From assembly GCA_000310025.1 (NCBI GenBank), contig FN649731.1, forward strand, positions 1,845,160-1,868,450: a stretch of DNA of 23,291 nt. The letters run 5' to 3'. The translations under genes and the position numbers were made by a program. The DNA is from Ectocarpus siliculosus. Taxonomy: Eukaryota > Sar > Phaeophyceae > Ectocarpales > Ectocarpaceae. Shown in pieces: positions 1 through 10,860 of the stretch (within the stretch, counting starts at the first letter, position 1; each line of letters begins with the position of its first letter). The notes under the pieces are model-generated. The model ran no database searches. It was not told where the DNA came from and saw only the letters and a program-made list of their open reading frames with translations.

Positions 1-131
1 TCGTTGCCAAGGGACGAAAACCCAATCCCGATGGCATACACGGAGTGGGGGGCTTGTTTTACAACGTCGTTGCCAAGCGACGAAAACCCAAACCCGGATG
101 GCAAACACCGGGGAAGTGGGGGGGGGGGGGG
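1..131. repeat. 66-base tandem repeat (two copies) ending in a G run
   Basis: The block starting TCGTTGCCAAGGGACG at base 1 recurs at base 67 as TCGTTGCCAAGCGACG. The two copies match closely for about 50 bases and then diverge into a run of 14 G at 118-131. The left copy begins at the window edge, so the array may continue outside. It resembles a small minisatellite; no coding role is apparent. Confidence 0.8.
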
Positions 132-891
132 TATTGACGCGGAGGTGGATGTCGGTAGGGGTGGACGGAACGCACTGCCCCCGCATCCGTACAAGTCTGG
201 GATAAGGTGGCGGGTTGTGGGATTGAGGGACCCGGTAGGTGTTACGTCTACCGTCTCGAGCCGTGAGGTACTTGGCGGAGCCCATCACGAGAGTGTGGGT
301 TAGGGTGTGAGGGCTCGGACTGGATGTCGCGGCATCTCTCTAGCCACGCCGGACTGTGGAGGCGTGCGGTCGTCCACAGCTCTGCTCTACTGGAGTGTGA
401 ACCCATGTACCTCAGTGTCCGAAGCAAAGAGCGACGTTTGGTCCAGGAAGCACGGCAAGCGGGTGGGCGTAGGCAGTCGGTGGAGGTCTTTTGGGTGGAT
501 TGAGGGCGAGGCGTACCAGTCGGGTTTAGTTCCACGGTTTCGCTGCTGTTCACGTTTGGGGAACTACTGTCGGTTTCAAAAAAGAAGCACACGTCAATTG
601 TGCTTTCTCACAACAGTGGACCGCAATGTACAGCCATGCTGCTCATTGCCGACAATCTGTCTAGCGGCAAGAATAATCCAGCCGACCCTCCTGACGCCCC
701 CGGCCGACTCGACCCCCATGACATAGCACCGGCCAGATTCTGTTCTTGGTCGATGTATCTGAGATAACCTGATATTTCCCTCCCTGAAAGGCTTTCGGTT
801 ACAAAGCTTGGTCGTACCCGAAAACCCGCGAACAAAGCCGACCGAGGGCGTACACACACGTGTCGCCAAAACCACCAATAAAGCGGAACCA

Positions 892-928
892 TCATCGACG
901 CTTGCGACCGCTGCCGTCCGTACAAGGG
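892..928 (-). CDS. Possible terminal exon of the disordered-protein gene
   Basis: Downstream of exon 3 there is a branch-point-like CTAAC and an acceptor ending AATAG at 929. Entering in phase 2 gives a short basic tail (PCTDGSGRKRR) followed by TGA at 894-892. The implied intron is only 82 bases, short beside the others here, so this is tentative. The alternative is a terminal exon to the left of the window or in an unresolved frame between 250 and 600. Confidence 0.2.
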
Positions 929-1010
929 CTATTGAGTAATTGGTTAGCTCTGTTATTATTTTCAGTTCTGTCGCTCGCCCGTTCTCGACGCTACTCTTAA
1001 ACCCACGCAC

Positions 1011-1303
1011 CTTCGGTGGTTCCCGGCCCTGGGGATGACTCCCTTCCCCCGTTCCATCAAAAGCCGGCGTATGTCCAGGCTCATGAGGCAAGAAAACAAT
1101 GCTTCTTCCACCTTGCTGACGTCATCGCCGCCGCCGCCGCCGCCGCCGCTGCGGAAATCGGCGTTCTCCTGACGAGCGCCGTTCCTATCGAACCCGCGGG
1201 GTGATGGCCCATTGGACGGTAGGTGTTCCGTCACGACCAACGTCCCATCCGACCCCGGGCTCTCCATCGGGACGAGCTCGGGGGCATTGGCAGGCTCGTG
1301 CCA
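1011..1303 (-). CDS. Exon 3 of the minus-strand disordered-protein gene
   Basis: The acceptor CACCCTACCTCCTAG ends at 1304. The donor is GTGCGTGGG from 1010 downward, a good consensus. The exon enters in phase 0, matching the phase-0 end of exon 2 across a 971-base intron. It reads WHEPANAPELVPMESPG and so on, crosses a (GGC)n run coding for Gly, then gives the likely folded piece DDVSKVEEALFSCLMSLD and IRRLLMERGKGVIPRAGN. It ends in phase 2. The continuous frame, strong splice sites and phase match make it convincing, although the neighbouring frames are also open. Confidence 0.5.
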
Positions 1304-4300
1304 CTAGGAGGTAGGGTGTACGGTGGGACGGGAGTGTGCGGCGGAGAGAGGTGGGTGGCGGGGTGTAGCGGTGGCACCAACAGTCACAGTTAACCAACTG
1401 CCGTAGTAGCTGGCCCACAGCAGCGGAAACCTTTGGTCTACGGGCGGCGTGTTCTGTCGACCACGGTACGGAGGGGGTTTCCGCAGCGGACAGGAACTGT
1501 CTAATAGCTCTCGAACGTTTCGCGACAACAACACACGGTGTACACATCGTGGAGTCGTTGACAGACAAGGCTGCGCCCCCCGCTCTCCGTGTACGCCTCT
1601 TTTGAAAAGAGAAACGGTATCTGAAGGCAGAAGCTACCCGAGCTGAGGAGTCCATTGAAATGATGGAATTTTGAGCCGGGCGGACACCTCCCAAGCTGAT
1701 GACAGCTCGTTGAAATCCGCCCAATTCGTTGGCGACGTGTTACTCTGAGTGGTGGATGAGACCACCTTCCCTGCAGCTTTTGGGTGGGTGGAGAAGTTCG
1801 GATTTCAGGTTTTTGCACTGCATTCAGGCCGTGCTTTCATTTCGAAAGGCCGGACGAACACAGACTTTGCGCTGAGCAGGGGAAAACGTGGAACTCCGAC
1901 AACCCGCCCGGCATCACGAAGGCATCGATGGATGCGGGCGACGTATACCGTATTCTCAGGGACCAGCGAGCAGAATACCAAGAAATACGAAACGCCTAAA
2001 TTTTTCCAAGGGCAGAGAACCGTCCATTCCTCTGTGCGGCGAGACGTCTCACACCGCGTTGGAGATGTTTTCTCGCAACTACCTAAAAATTTTGGACCTA
2101 GACGGTTTGTATGACATTGCATGCCCTGCTTGGGCGCTCTCGACCAGCGTGTAGACGCACCTTGCAGCGTACCACACACATTCATGTCAGGGCCGGCGCA
2201 TTACCCTCCCCCACCATCCCACAAAACTGCTCCTCCGCTCAGCACCGGGTAAGCCCTCCTCGCCGCTAACTCACCTGGATCCGCAGTCGAGCCCTCTGGG
2301 ACTCCCAATGCCTGAACGCCGGCAACACCGCCAGGTGGCCCTGGGCAGAGTCTTGGTCTTGTTCGATAGCCTCCCCCACTCGGTCGTCGTAGCTTCCATC
2401 CATCGCCGGGGGCGCTGTTCCTCCGCCGTCTGCCGTTCCTGCCTCCGGTGGGAGCGCTGTCATGCGAGACAGCGGAATCATCTGCAGAAAAGGCCCGTGA
2501 CGACCCTGCTGAAGGGGCCCGTCATGATAAATCTCCCGCTGGGCCTGGGTAAACCTTTCTTGCGGGATGAGCCCGGATGACCCGTCCGGGATGCCGATAG
2601 GGACGACTCCGCCGGGTTGGCGGTGACCAGCGAAAACGGCGGGGGAGTCTCCGTGCTGCTGTTGTGCGTGGGCTCCGGCACCGTCTCCGACCGACAATCC
2701 GCGCAGCGCATGCTGCTGGACGGCCATGGTCCACTCCTGGGACCACCTCTCCTGTCTTGCTAGCTCTTCTTCCGTTCCGGTCAAACCGGAGATGCCACCT
2801 TCCGCTGCGGCCGTCGCTTCGTGGTGGTTCTGATCGGGGGCACCGTAGCCTCCCGGGGACATGGAAAACGCTGTGGCTACTGCGCTCAGCCTGCTAGACG
2901 AGGACAACGGAACGGGTACCGGCGGCCGTTCACCTTGCGCCGCCACTGCCGTGTTGGTTGCCGCCCGTTGTGCCGCGGTGGCGGCGGCAGCAGCAACGGC
3001 AGACGTGGGGAGTGTCGGGGCTTCATAGCCAGCAGGCATCGAGAAAGGTCGGGGCGTGTAGGTAGGGTTGGGCAAGGTCCGAGTCCGGCCGGCGATTCCA
3101 CTGGGCGGCGCAGTATTCCCCCCAGGAAGTTCAAACACTGTAGCGTGATGGAACGGGCTTGTTGCTAGCCTTGCGGCTGCGTTGGTACCGACGGGAGGTT
3201 GGTAGGGTAAGTGGGCATCAGCGGCGGCGCGAAGCATTTGTCGCCTTCCTGGAGGCACGTAACGGGCGGTCCCGCCAATGTGAGGGCCGCTGGTGGCGCT
3301 CCTGCCGTCGTAGCTACCGCTCGTGGGGTAGCCTTGAGGGGGAATTGCAGCCATTCCTCTTGCTGTCGCCGCCACGGGATGCGAATGAGCGCCCGTGGGT
3401 GACTGCGGTGCGGTCTGCGGCCTTGGAGGAAACTGGTCCGGATCTCTGCTCTGCTTTCTCAAGGGTGGGACGCCAACGAAAAATCGGAGGGAAATGGGGC
3501 GTGGGGTTGGAAAAAGTTGTTTGTATAATCTTGGCCACAGCAGTGTCCTGCGGTAACACATGGTTCGAGCTGGAAACTACGCTGGAGACGAAAAACTTCC
3601 TAACCCAAAGACTCGGTAGGGGTGCGGGAATAGCTGCTTCAGGTGTATGTTTATTCCTGTGGTTTCTACAACTGTAATGTTTGTATGGACATCCGAATGG
3701 AAGCTCATTACCTTACCCTTTTTTTTCATTGGTGGGACCATGGCCGGGTCATGAATGTTACCCGTGCCTTAATGCGTTAGATTGACTACGGAGAAATCAT
3801 TTTTTTTTTCTTGTACGGTACGGAAGAGGAAGCGCCATACAGATAAAAATAATGTTGTGTAATATGACGATGACAACGAGAAGGAACTCATCGTCATAAA
3901 ACATTTTCCTCAGGGAAAGCTCTACAATAGACCAAATGGCAACACTTGTTGCTACCTACCCATCCATCCATCCATCCCAACCCACCCACCTCCACCCTTT
4001 GCCTCCGAACCATCTCTTCGACCTCCCTCAAGAAGTCTGAGAGTGACCTACGACCCCGGTGCATCTGCGAGGCCATCACTTCGTCACGCAGCGAGCTGTT
4101 GACTTGGTCACCATCGGGACGTTCGCCAGTTTCACGCTGTCGCTCCCCGGCAAACAACGCTCCACGTCCCCCAGAAGGCCAACCTGGTGGGTTTCTGCTT
4201 TGAAAAGCTTCCGCGTGGGCCCGACGCATGCCGGCGGGCCGTTGCCCAGGCGCGTCGAACCGGCTGTTGCCGCCATCGCCGCCGTTACCACCGTGGCTAC

Positions 4301-4901
4301 TGCGGTCGTGGGCTGCAGCAGCATCCATCGGCGAAAGCGGTTCCTGGGTTCCGCCGCCGCTCCAACCATCGCCACCACCGGCGCCGCCACTGTCAAGGCC
4401 GCCATCAGACCTTCTAGCTTCCGTCGAACTTTGAGGGCGCCCGCCGCGGGAAGCCGAGCGAAGTTGAACTCGGCGTCGCCCTACGCCCCCACCACCTCCG
4501 CCACGGCTGCTGTTGCCGTTCTGTTGACGGGGCCAAGGGTGCCCCTCGCTGTCGAACGTGGCGTCAACTTGCCCGAGAGTAGGCGGCCCTGTCCTCGCGC
4601 GCCATGCCGAGGTGTTGTCGGAGTGTGCTGACACTGCTATCCCCGTCGCTGGTTCTGTAGCATTGGAATCGTCAGGGGTAACTCGCGCCGAGGGGACCCT
4701 CGTGGCAGCAGGTCTAGCATGGTAGGCAGTCGCGGTGGCCCGTAGCGGAGATGATGATGCAGGCCGGGCATTCGCGGCGTTGCTAGGTGTACTTCCGCGA
4801 TCGGACATGTGCTGCATAGGAGACGGCTCGGGATATAAAGCCGCCGTTGATGGCGGTGCAGGGGCGTGCTCGGCAGATCTACCGATGTACCTGGACGTCA
4901 T
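1011..4901 (-). CDS. Spliced gene for a long, mostly disordered protein of unknown function
   Basis: I do not recognise the family. The model has exon 1 at 4901 down to about 3990 or 3960, exon 2 at 3450-2275 and exon 3 at 1303-1011. The first two introns are phase 0 on both sides, which supports the joins. The predicted product is about 800 residues, rich in Gly, Ser, Pro, Ala and Arg, with no signal peptide or membrane segment. Short folded or helical parts stand out: SLSDFLREVEEMVRRQR at the end of exon 1, RWSQEWTMAVQQHALRGL in exon 2, and KVEEALFSCLMSLDIRRLLM in exon 3. Such spacing of short helices in disorder suggests a scaffold or regulatory protein, but that is inference. The gene is divergent from the ARMC8-like gene, about 0.6 kb away. 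The 3' end is uncertain: a small exon at 892-928 would supply a stop. Confidence 0.55.
1304..2274. other. Intron of the disordered-protein gene, with a small coding-like fragment on the opposite strand
   Basis: This is the intron between exons 2 and 3 of the minus-strand gene. On the plus strand at about 1906-1999 one frame reads GITKASMDAGDVYRILRDQ and then AEYQEIRNA before a TAA. A different frame at about 2036-2154 reads HTALEMFSRNYLKILDLDG and on to a stop. Both have coding-like codon choice but no shared frame, start or splice context, so they look like the remnant of a mobile element or gene, or chance. Confidence 0.25.
2275..3450 (-). CDS. Exon 2 of the minus-strand disordered-protein gene
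   Basis: The open frame runs about 392 codons from SRDPDQFPPRPQ to RARLRIQ. It ends at a consensus donor (CCAG then GTGAGT, intron bases 2274 downward). The proposed acceptor is AAAGCAG ending at 3451, behind a pyrimidine-rich stretch. The frame is also open upstream to 3561, so the true acceptor could be earlier. The content is low complexity: an Ala-rich run (AVAAAAATAAQRAA), Gly-rich patches, and one amphipathic piece around WSQEWTMAVQQHALRGL. Both ends are phase 0. Confidence 0.55.
3960..4901 (-). CDS. Exon 1 of the minus-strand disordered-protein gene
   Basis: This frame is open for over 310 codons from the ATG at 4901 (MTSRYIGRSAEHAPAP). A second in-frame ATG lies in SPMQHMSDRGS, and the DNA before the first ATG is not a clear intron end, so the start is uncertain. 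The middle is Gly/Ser/Arg-rich (RGGGGGGVGRRR). The last 30 residues before the splice site are helical and charged. Two donors are possible, both phase 0: GTGGGT after base 3990, or GTAGGT after base 3960, the latter running through an (ATCC)n microsatellite. Proline-rich frames on the opposite strand here are shadows. Confidence 0.5.
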
Positions 4902-5527
4902 AAGAAATCAACATGTGGAGCGAACAAAGTTTGAACGCAGGTAAGTACTTTGTACTCAAGAGAGTACTCGTATAACTTAATAACAAAGAGTCATTCATGT
5001 GATGCTCCGACACCACATTTACATCAGCAGTGAGCTACTAATACAACTTGAGGCTGACCTGGACATGTACTCTTGAAGGGAAGTAGGGACCGAGAATACC
5101 AGAGGGCTGTCCGGCGTCTCGTCTCCGCCGTGGTGGCGCCGAAGGCTGTCGTCCATCTCGTTCTTCGCTGTAATTCCAGACGCGTCAGCTATACGTAGGT
5201 TACTTGCAGATTCAAAATCCCAACGTTCCACGAACCGAGTTGGGCTCCCTGCACCGAGCCCCCTTTCCAATCGAGCTACTGGTAGAGGGTCAGCTCTACC
5301 TCTTGTGTGCGTCTACACGTCCAGTCCACACAGGAATGGAGCGTGAGGGGAAGACGAGCTTTTCAGAACTGAAAGTCTATCGTAGGCGGCGGAACCACAA
5401 CAGCAGTACATGCCAACCGGCATTTTTCCCGCCGACGGGCCGCAACACATGGGCCACTTTCTGCCCCCCCCGCAACGATACACACAGCCTACGCTACCAT
5501 CGAGCGAAGCCCCACCCTCTCGTAGAG
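4902..5527. promoter_or_regulatory. Divergent intergenic region, probable shared promoter
   Basis: The gap separates the minus-strand ATG at 4901 from the plus-strand ATG at 5528. No TATA box is evident. The plus strand carries a near-perfect donor, CAG then GTAAGTA, at 4939-4947 and an acceptor-like TTACTTGCAG ending at 5209. A spliced 5' leader of the ARMC8-like gene could therefore start inside the opposite gene's first exon. AGTACT recurs at 4945, 4961 and nearby. Promoter assignment rests on position only. Confidence 0.35.
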
Positions 5528-6399
5528 ATGGAAGAAGATCTAGGTGCTTCTTTTGCTGCTTCTTCCACGGCCCATGTTGGTGTTGGTGGTGATGCAGAAT
5601 CAATTCTGAATACCGTCGGGCGAATTGAAGAACCGTCTCTTGGGCAGCAAGTGGCAGCCTTGCGCGAATTGAAGAACTCGCTGGTGGGGGATGACGAAGC
5701 AAAACGCACGGCGCTGAATCTCCTTGTCGTGGAAGACGTTCTGACGTTCCTCGACGCCGTTGCAGCGAGGGGAATCAACGACTGCCATCTTCAGTCGGCC
5801 TTACTGCACGGTGTCGGGCTGTTCGCGATTTTGAGCTCCCCGCCTGTTGTTCCAGGCCTTCAGGCCCACCTCGCCCCCAATGGTTCGCGAATCGTCCAAC
5901 ACGTCGTGCGAGCCCTGGAATGGGGTAAATTATCATGTCCTTCTTCTTCCTCAGTCAAGAGCAGCAGCAGGGGCAGCAGCGCCGGCGCCGAGAGGCTGAC
6001 GGCCATTTCTCTACGGGCGCTGTGCGCATGCGTTGCTCCCCTCACAACAATCACCTGTTCCTCCTGCTCCCCCGGTGAGGTGGGGGTTGGTGCTGCTTCT
6101 GCTGCTTCTGCTGCCTCTGCTGCAAAGAAGGAAAAACTGAAGTTGGTGACAGCGCTAGTGAAAGCCTCCGGCCTAATACTGGACAGTATTGTTGCTGCCA
6201 ATTCTCCAACACCAACAACTTCAAAAACAACGTCCAGACGTCGAGGAACATGTCCATCGTCTTGGCGTTGGTCGCCGAATCTAAAGTCTCTCGGAGTGGA
6301 AGCGCTGGCCGCTATGACGAGAGTCGAGGAGCTGGCAAGAAGTCTCGTGCCCGGGGCAGTGTCGACAGGGGTCGCCCTTCTCATGCCAATTCTCGCGCG
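5528..6399 (+). CDS. ARMC8: ARMC8-like exon 1
   Basis: It starts at the ATG in GTAGAGATGGAAG (MEEDLGASFAASS). The frame is open upstream to 5204, but this ATG lies just before the conserved part and the upstream residues look non-coding. It codes about 290 residues: first armadillo repeats (RELKNSLVGDDEAKR, HLQSALLHGVGLFAIL, GSRIVQHVVRALEW), a Ser-rich insert, an (AAS)n stretch, then LKSLGVEALAAMTRVEELAR. The donor GTGAGT begins at 6400 and the exon ends in phase 2. Confidence 0.72.
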
Positions 6400-9300
6400 G
6401 TGAGTCGGACAGGGTATCGACACGTGGGCTCTCCACACCAAGCTACATGTAGATTATTCCTGAACAAAAAGAAGTAGGAAATATTTCAAGACGTTGGGCG
6501 ACACGTGGAGAACGAAACAGCTTGTGCCGCGATTGTTTTCTGTCACAGGATCGCGAAAGGGAAAACGTTTTTTCATGCCAGACTATATGCTAAATTCGAC
6601 TCTCAGCGTGCTACATGATATTTCCCAGTTTGCCGTGGCACACTGTACGTGCGGCGTTCAGGAGGCGGTTGATGGAAGGGGACAGGAAAGAGAGTAGAAC
6701 TCGTGCCTTGTGGAAAACGCCCAGTAGGCGATATTGGCAGTTTCTTCCTCCACCTCTGCTCAAGGGACACACGTATTCCACTCTAGCACCCAAATCACTG
6801 TTCTTGCAGAGTACAAGACTGCACACTCTACCAGCGTGTGTGTTTTTATTATTCCTTAACTCTACCAGCAGCTTGTGTATAACCCCAGGCTGACGCTTAT
6901 GTGGCTGTGCGGAAGTCTTTCAATTTTCTTTAGACTCCTTGTCTGAGTCCGATTAATCTTGTTCCACGTTCCGGAAGGAGATCAGATCGAAAACAACCTT
7001 GCTAGCAACCAACGCGCCCCCTCCTGATCTTGACCTTCCGCTTCCTCCCCAATCAGTCTCGATAAACAATGTACATCGACAACCACATGGACGGCAAACC
7101 CTAACGTTATTCCGCTGCCGCAAACCTGTAGAAAACCTCATAGCACCGTGGCAGCTGGTCCGGTGGATTCGTCAATGGCAAGCTCCGCATTTCCCGTGCT
7201 GGAACTCCTGGTGAACCTGTCTTGTGCCGACCCGCACGCGATCTACAACTGGTTGGCGAGCTGCTCTCCTGACGACGGGTCGCCCGGCGGGGCGCTCAAG
7301 GGCCTGAAGATAGAGCTTAACAGCGGGGTTGAGAAGGTCCGGTTTAGACGAGTGAACGAAGACGACGACGGTGGTCATATGAGGGTCGAGCTGAGTATTA
7401 GGGTTATTGTTGGTGGTGTTGGCGAGCCGCACTGTTGGAGTGCTCTAAGCGGGTGGTGCCCAACAGCCCATTGGGTTGCTCGACAAACAGCGCCGACGCA
7501 GACGATTCGCCTTGTTCCACAACGTTTTCTTCACTCTTGTCAGTCGCCAGTTTGTCCTCTCTCCGCGGTGTACCTCCATTACATTGGCTTTTTTTGCGTC
7601 AGTTTATTCCTCTTAATTTGTGCTTGTGTTTTCCGCGGCTCCAAGCCAATCAAGCTGTCGGAACCTTGTGGGGAACAGCCAGGGCTCTGACTGAGGTACT
7701 TCGAAGCCTTCCTTTCAATGCCGGAAAAACATGAAACGCGCGTACCTGCTTCGCTCCCGTGGAAAACTCTCAAGCGTTCAAAAGGTCGTGACCGATACGA
7801 GGCACGTCTTGGTGTTTTCCTTCGTGTTATGTCCAACGGCGATCGGTTTCTGGGTACTTCACTTGAGTTACTCCTTCTTGAGATATTCAAGAACTCAGAC
7901 CGCTTGTAGAAGCTTGTACCGCGGCTTCGAACAAACACGACATTTGATGTTGCCACAGGTACGAATCTTGGCTGGCTTGGTCCTGGTCAGCTGCTTCAAA
8001 ATCAGCAAGATGGGGCTTGGAACATCGTCGTTACCCCGTTCATCGTCACACCAGTCGACCGAATCCCTCGCCTTGGACGAGGTTATCGCTCACCGAGTTC
8101 TGCCCCTCTTTGTTCGGACGCTGAGCTCATGGTCCACCCTCCCATCGACAGTCAGTGGTCAGGGTAGTGGTGGTGGTGGTGGCAGTAGAGTGAGAGGGGC
8201 GGGCGGATTTCACCGTTCAACGTCGAAGACCACGAGCGGTTGGGCGGCGGCTAGCTTCGCGACAGTATGCGGCGGCTATGCAGCGGCCGTGACTGCTGCC
8301 TTGACCGCTACAACGGAGCTCGGGTCTTTGCGGCGGCAACGCGAGGCCGTTGCGTATGGCATCGTCGACTCCCTCGTGGTGTTCCTCAAGAGAGCACGCA
8401 CGGAGGCAGTGGCGGCCGGGACCGAATCAGTGTGTTCACCGAGCGCCAGCACCAGCACCGCCACCGCTGATAACAATGCGCCATCCGGGGCTCCTTCTTC
8501 CGCTGCCGCTACTTCCGCCGCTGCTGCCGCTGCTGCCGCTGCTGTGGGGGAGTCGAGCCGCTCCATGGACTCCCGCCTCATCCGGACTGCTACCGAGACG
8601 GGATTGAAGGCACTGGCGGCGCTTTGCGCACGCTGCGAGCCCGCCCGCGAGAGGACTGTCGCGCTCGGGTTTCACTCCGCCGTCGGATACTGGTTAGCGA
8701 CATCCCCACGGGAGAACGGCAACGGCAGCAACCTGCCCATGGACCCGTTCAGCAGTAGAAGCAGCCGATGTGACGGCGTCGGTGGTAGTCAGAGAAGCAG
8801 CGGCAGCAACAGCAGCAGTAGCAGCAGCGGCGGTAGTAGCGACGCCGCCGTACACCTGGCAGCTCTGTTGCTTGTGAGAAACCTTGGACGGTCTAGCGTC
8901 GCTTGCTCCGCGCTGGTCGGTGTCGGTGTTCACGAGCGCCTCCTCGGCTTGGTGACGCTAGGCGGTGGTTGCGCCGGCCACGACGAGAACACCGAAAGCA
9001 CCGCTGCGGGAGGCAAAGGAGAAGCAGTGGCAAGTGGAGCTGAGGAGGACGATGCCGAGGAAGGCACCGGGACAACCAGCGGAGCCAAGGCTGGACTCCA
9101 AGCTACCTGGGCCGCCCAGCGAGAGGCGCTTGCCTCCGCCTGTCTTGCGAACATGGCACTGGAGCACGAGGCGGTGAAGGAGGCCGTCGTGGGATCGGAA
9201 GCGTGTCTTCGAGGGATCTGCAACTCTGCCCTCGACCTGTCAGTCGACCGGAAAAACGTAGGTCCTGGTGTTGTTTTTCTTCCTCTCTTCCTTACAGTAG

Positions 9301-10822
9301 TCGTTGCAGTTGCAATGGTGTGGTACTTACTTTCCTCAAGGCCGGGGGCAAAGCGACCATTGATGGCCGGCACGTGGTGTTGTGTATTGCACTCCAAGAG
9401 TTCATTACTAGCGCTGCACCATGTTTGTCGGTGGGGATGTACGAAGGTTCTGCAAGTGCTTCTTCACATTCACTCGGGACCGCAGCTTGTCCGGCCGCTG
9501 TCTGCGTCTGTGCCGCAGCGCCAGCATTTTCTCGTGTTTCGTCCCCCCACAACACCTCGCCCACTTCTCCTCCTTTCCCCACCGACCCCCACCCGCATGC
9601 ATCCCCTCAGGCCCGTATGGCATCCATCGCGGTGCTCAAGAGTACGTGCTTCCTCGCGTCACTCCACGTGCGTGTTAAGGTTGCGTACTTCTTGGGGGGC
9701 GTGAACGGGATGCTGGGTCTCATACAGGGCCCTCGCGACGAAGCTGTTCTTCAGGTGTGAATACTCGTTCGATCGTTGTGTTGGCCTGTGTGTATGTTCG
9801 GAGCAGTCCTGGGCTGACAAGTCTTTGCAACGATGCGGGCACTTGGTACGCGGGTTGGCATTTAGACATAAACAGCGAGCGACCCGTGGTTTGCGCGGAG
9901 GCAATCAACCACCGAAAAGCGCGTCGCAAGAACACGTGATTTCCTTTCCTCGCCAGCTCTGGCGATGTTTACCGCAGCAACTTCAAGGGCCACTGGGAAC
10001 ACCCCTCAAAGTGAGCGACGGTACCCCCGATCCGACTGATTGGGCTACGCGGGAACGTCCGTCACGATGCCTCATCAACCAGAGTCCCCTTCACCCCCCT
10101 CCCTGCCGCCGAAAATGTCGTTCCGTCTCTCGGTAACAACGGTTCAATCTGTGCAACCCGCGGTGGGTATATCGTAGGGGCTGTACACGCTGCGAAATAT
10201 CCTGAATGGCGTTCCCCTGTGGGCGCTATGCTGGGGCGAACTGGGAACGATCCCTACCCCTGACAACTTGGCAGGAGAAGGGCAACGAGACAGAGATGCC
10301 GGACTCACCGCCACTGCATCAACAGCAGCAGCAGGAGCAGGAGCAGCACCAGCAGCAACAACAACAGCGGCGTCTGCAGTAACAACAACAGCCGAGCAGC
10401 AACACGAGGGTGGGGGCGGTCCGGCTGGGATCGGCGGACCAGGAGGAGACCCAGCGCTCCCACCAGCAACACAAGGCAGCGACAGCAGCAGTCCCGACTG
10501 GAGGCGGCATTCAGCAACACCGGCAGACGACGGTGGAAGGCAGCAGAGGAGGAATTGGCAGGGGTGGCGGGGACACTGGGCCGGAGGCGGCGTAGGACAT
10601 CGGGGCAACAACAACAACGCGGCCCGGAATTTCTGGGGGGAGCTGGACGCTTCTCCTGCTTCCTTTTCTTCTTTCCGTGGTAGGGGCGTTGGTGGTGGCA
10701 GAGACGGAAGGGGACGAGGGGGGGGGTGGGGGCGTGGTGGTGGCTTCGGCGGCAGGAGCGGTAGCCTCTTCGATAACGGCTGGCCTGACCCTATGGATGT
10801 AGCCAGCAAGAACACCAATGGA

Positions 10823-10860
<38 letters not shown>

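Noticed and set aside
594-1091. Minus-strand 165-codon frame beyond exon 3 of the disordered-protein gene
   Set aside because: It overlaps exon 3 in another frame across a strong donor. It has no recognisable motif and may be intron plus 3' sequence.
7961-8160. Alternative frame reading NLGWLGPGQLLQNQQDGAW in exon 4
   Set aside because: The other frame carries the armadillo-like helices, has the right phase with exons 3 and 5, and stays open far longer.
9962-10011. Possible 54-base exon between CGCCAG and GTGAGC
   Set aside because: It keeps phase, but exon 5 joins exon 6 directly as DEAVLQ-GLYTLRNIL, which matches the family without an insertion.
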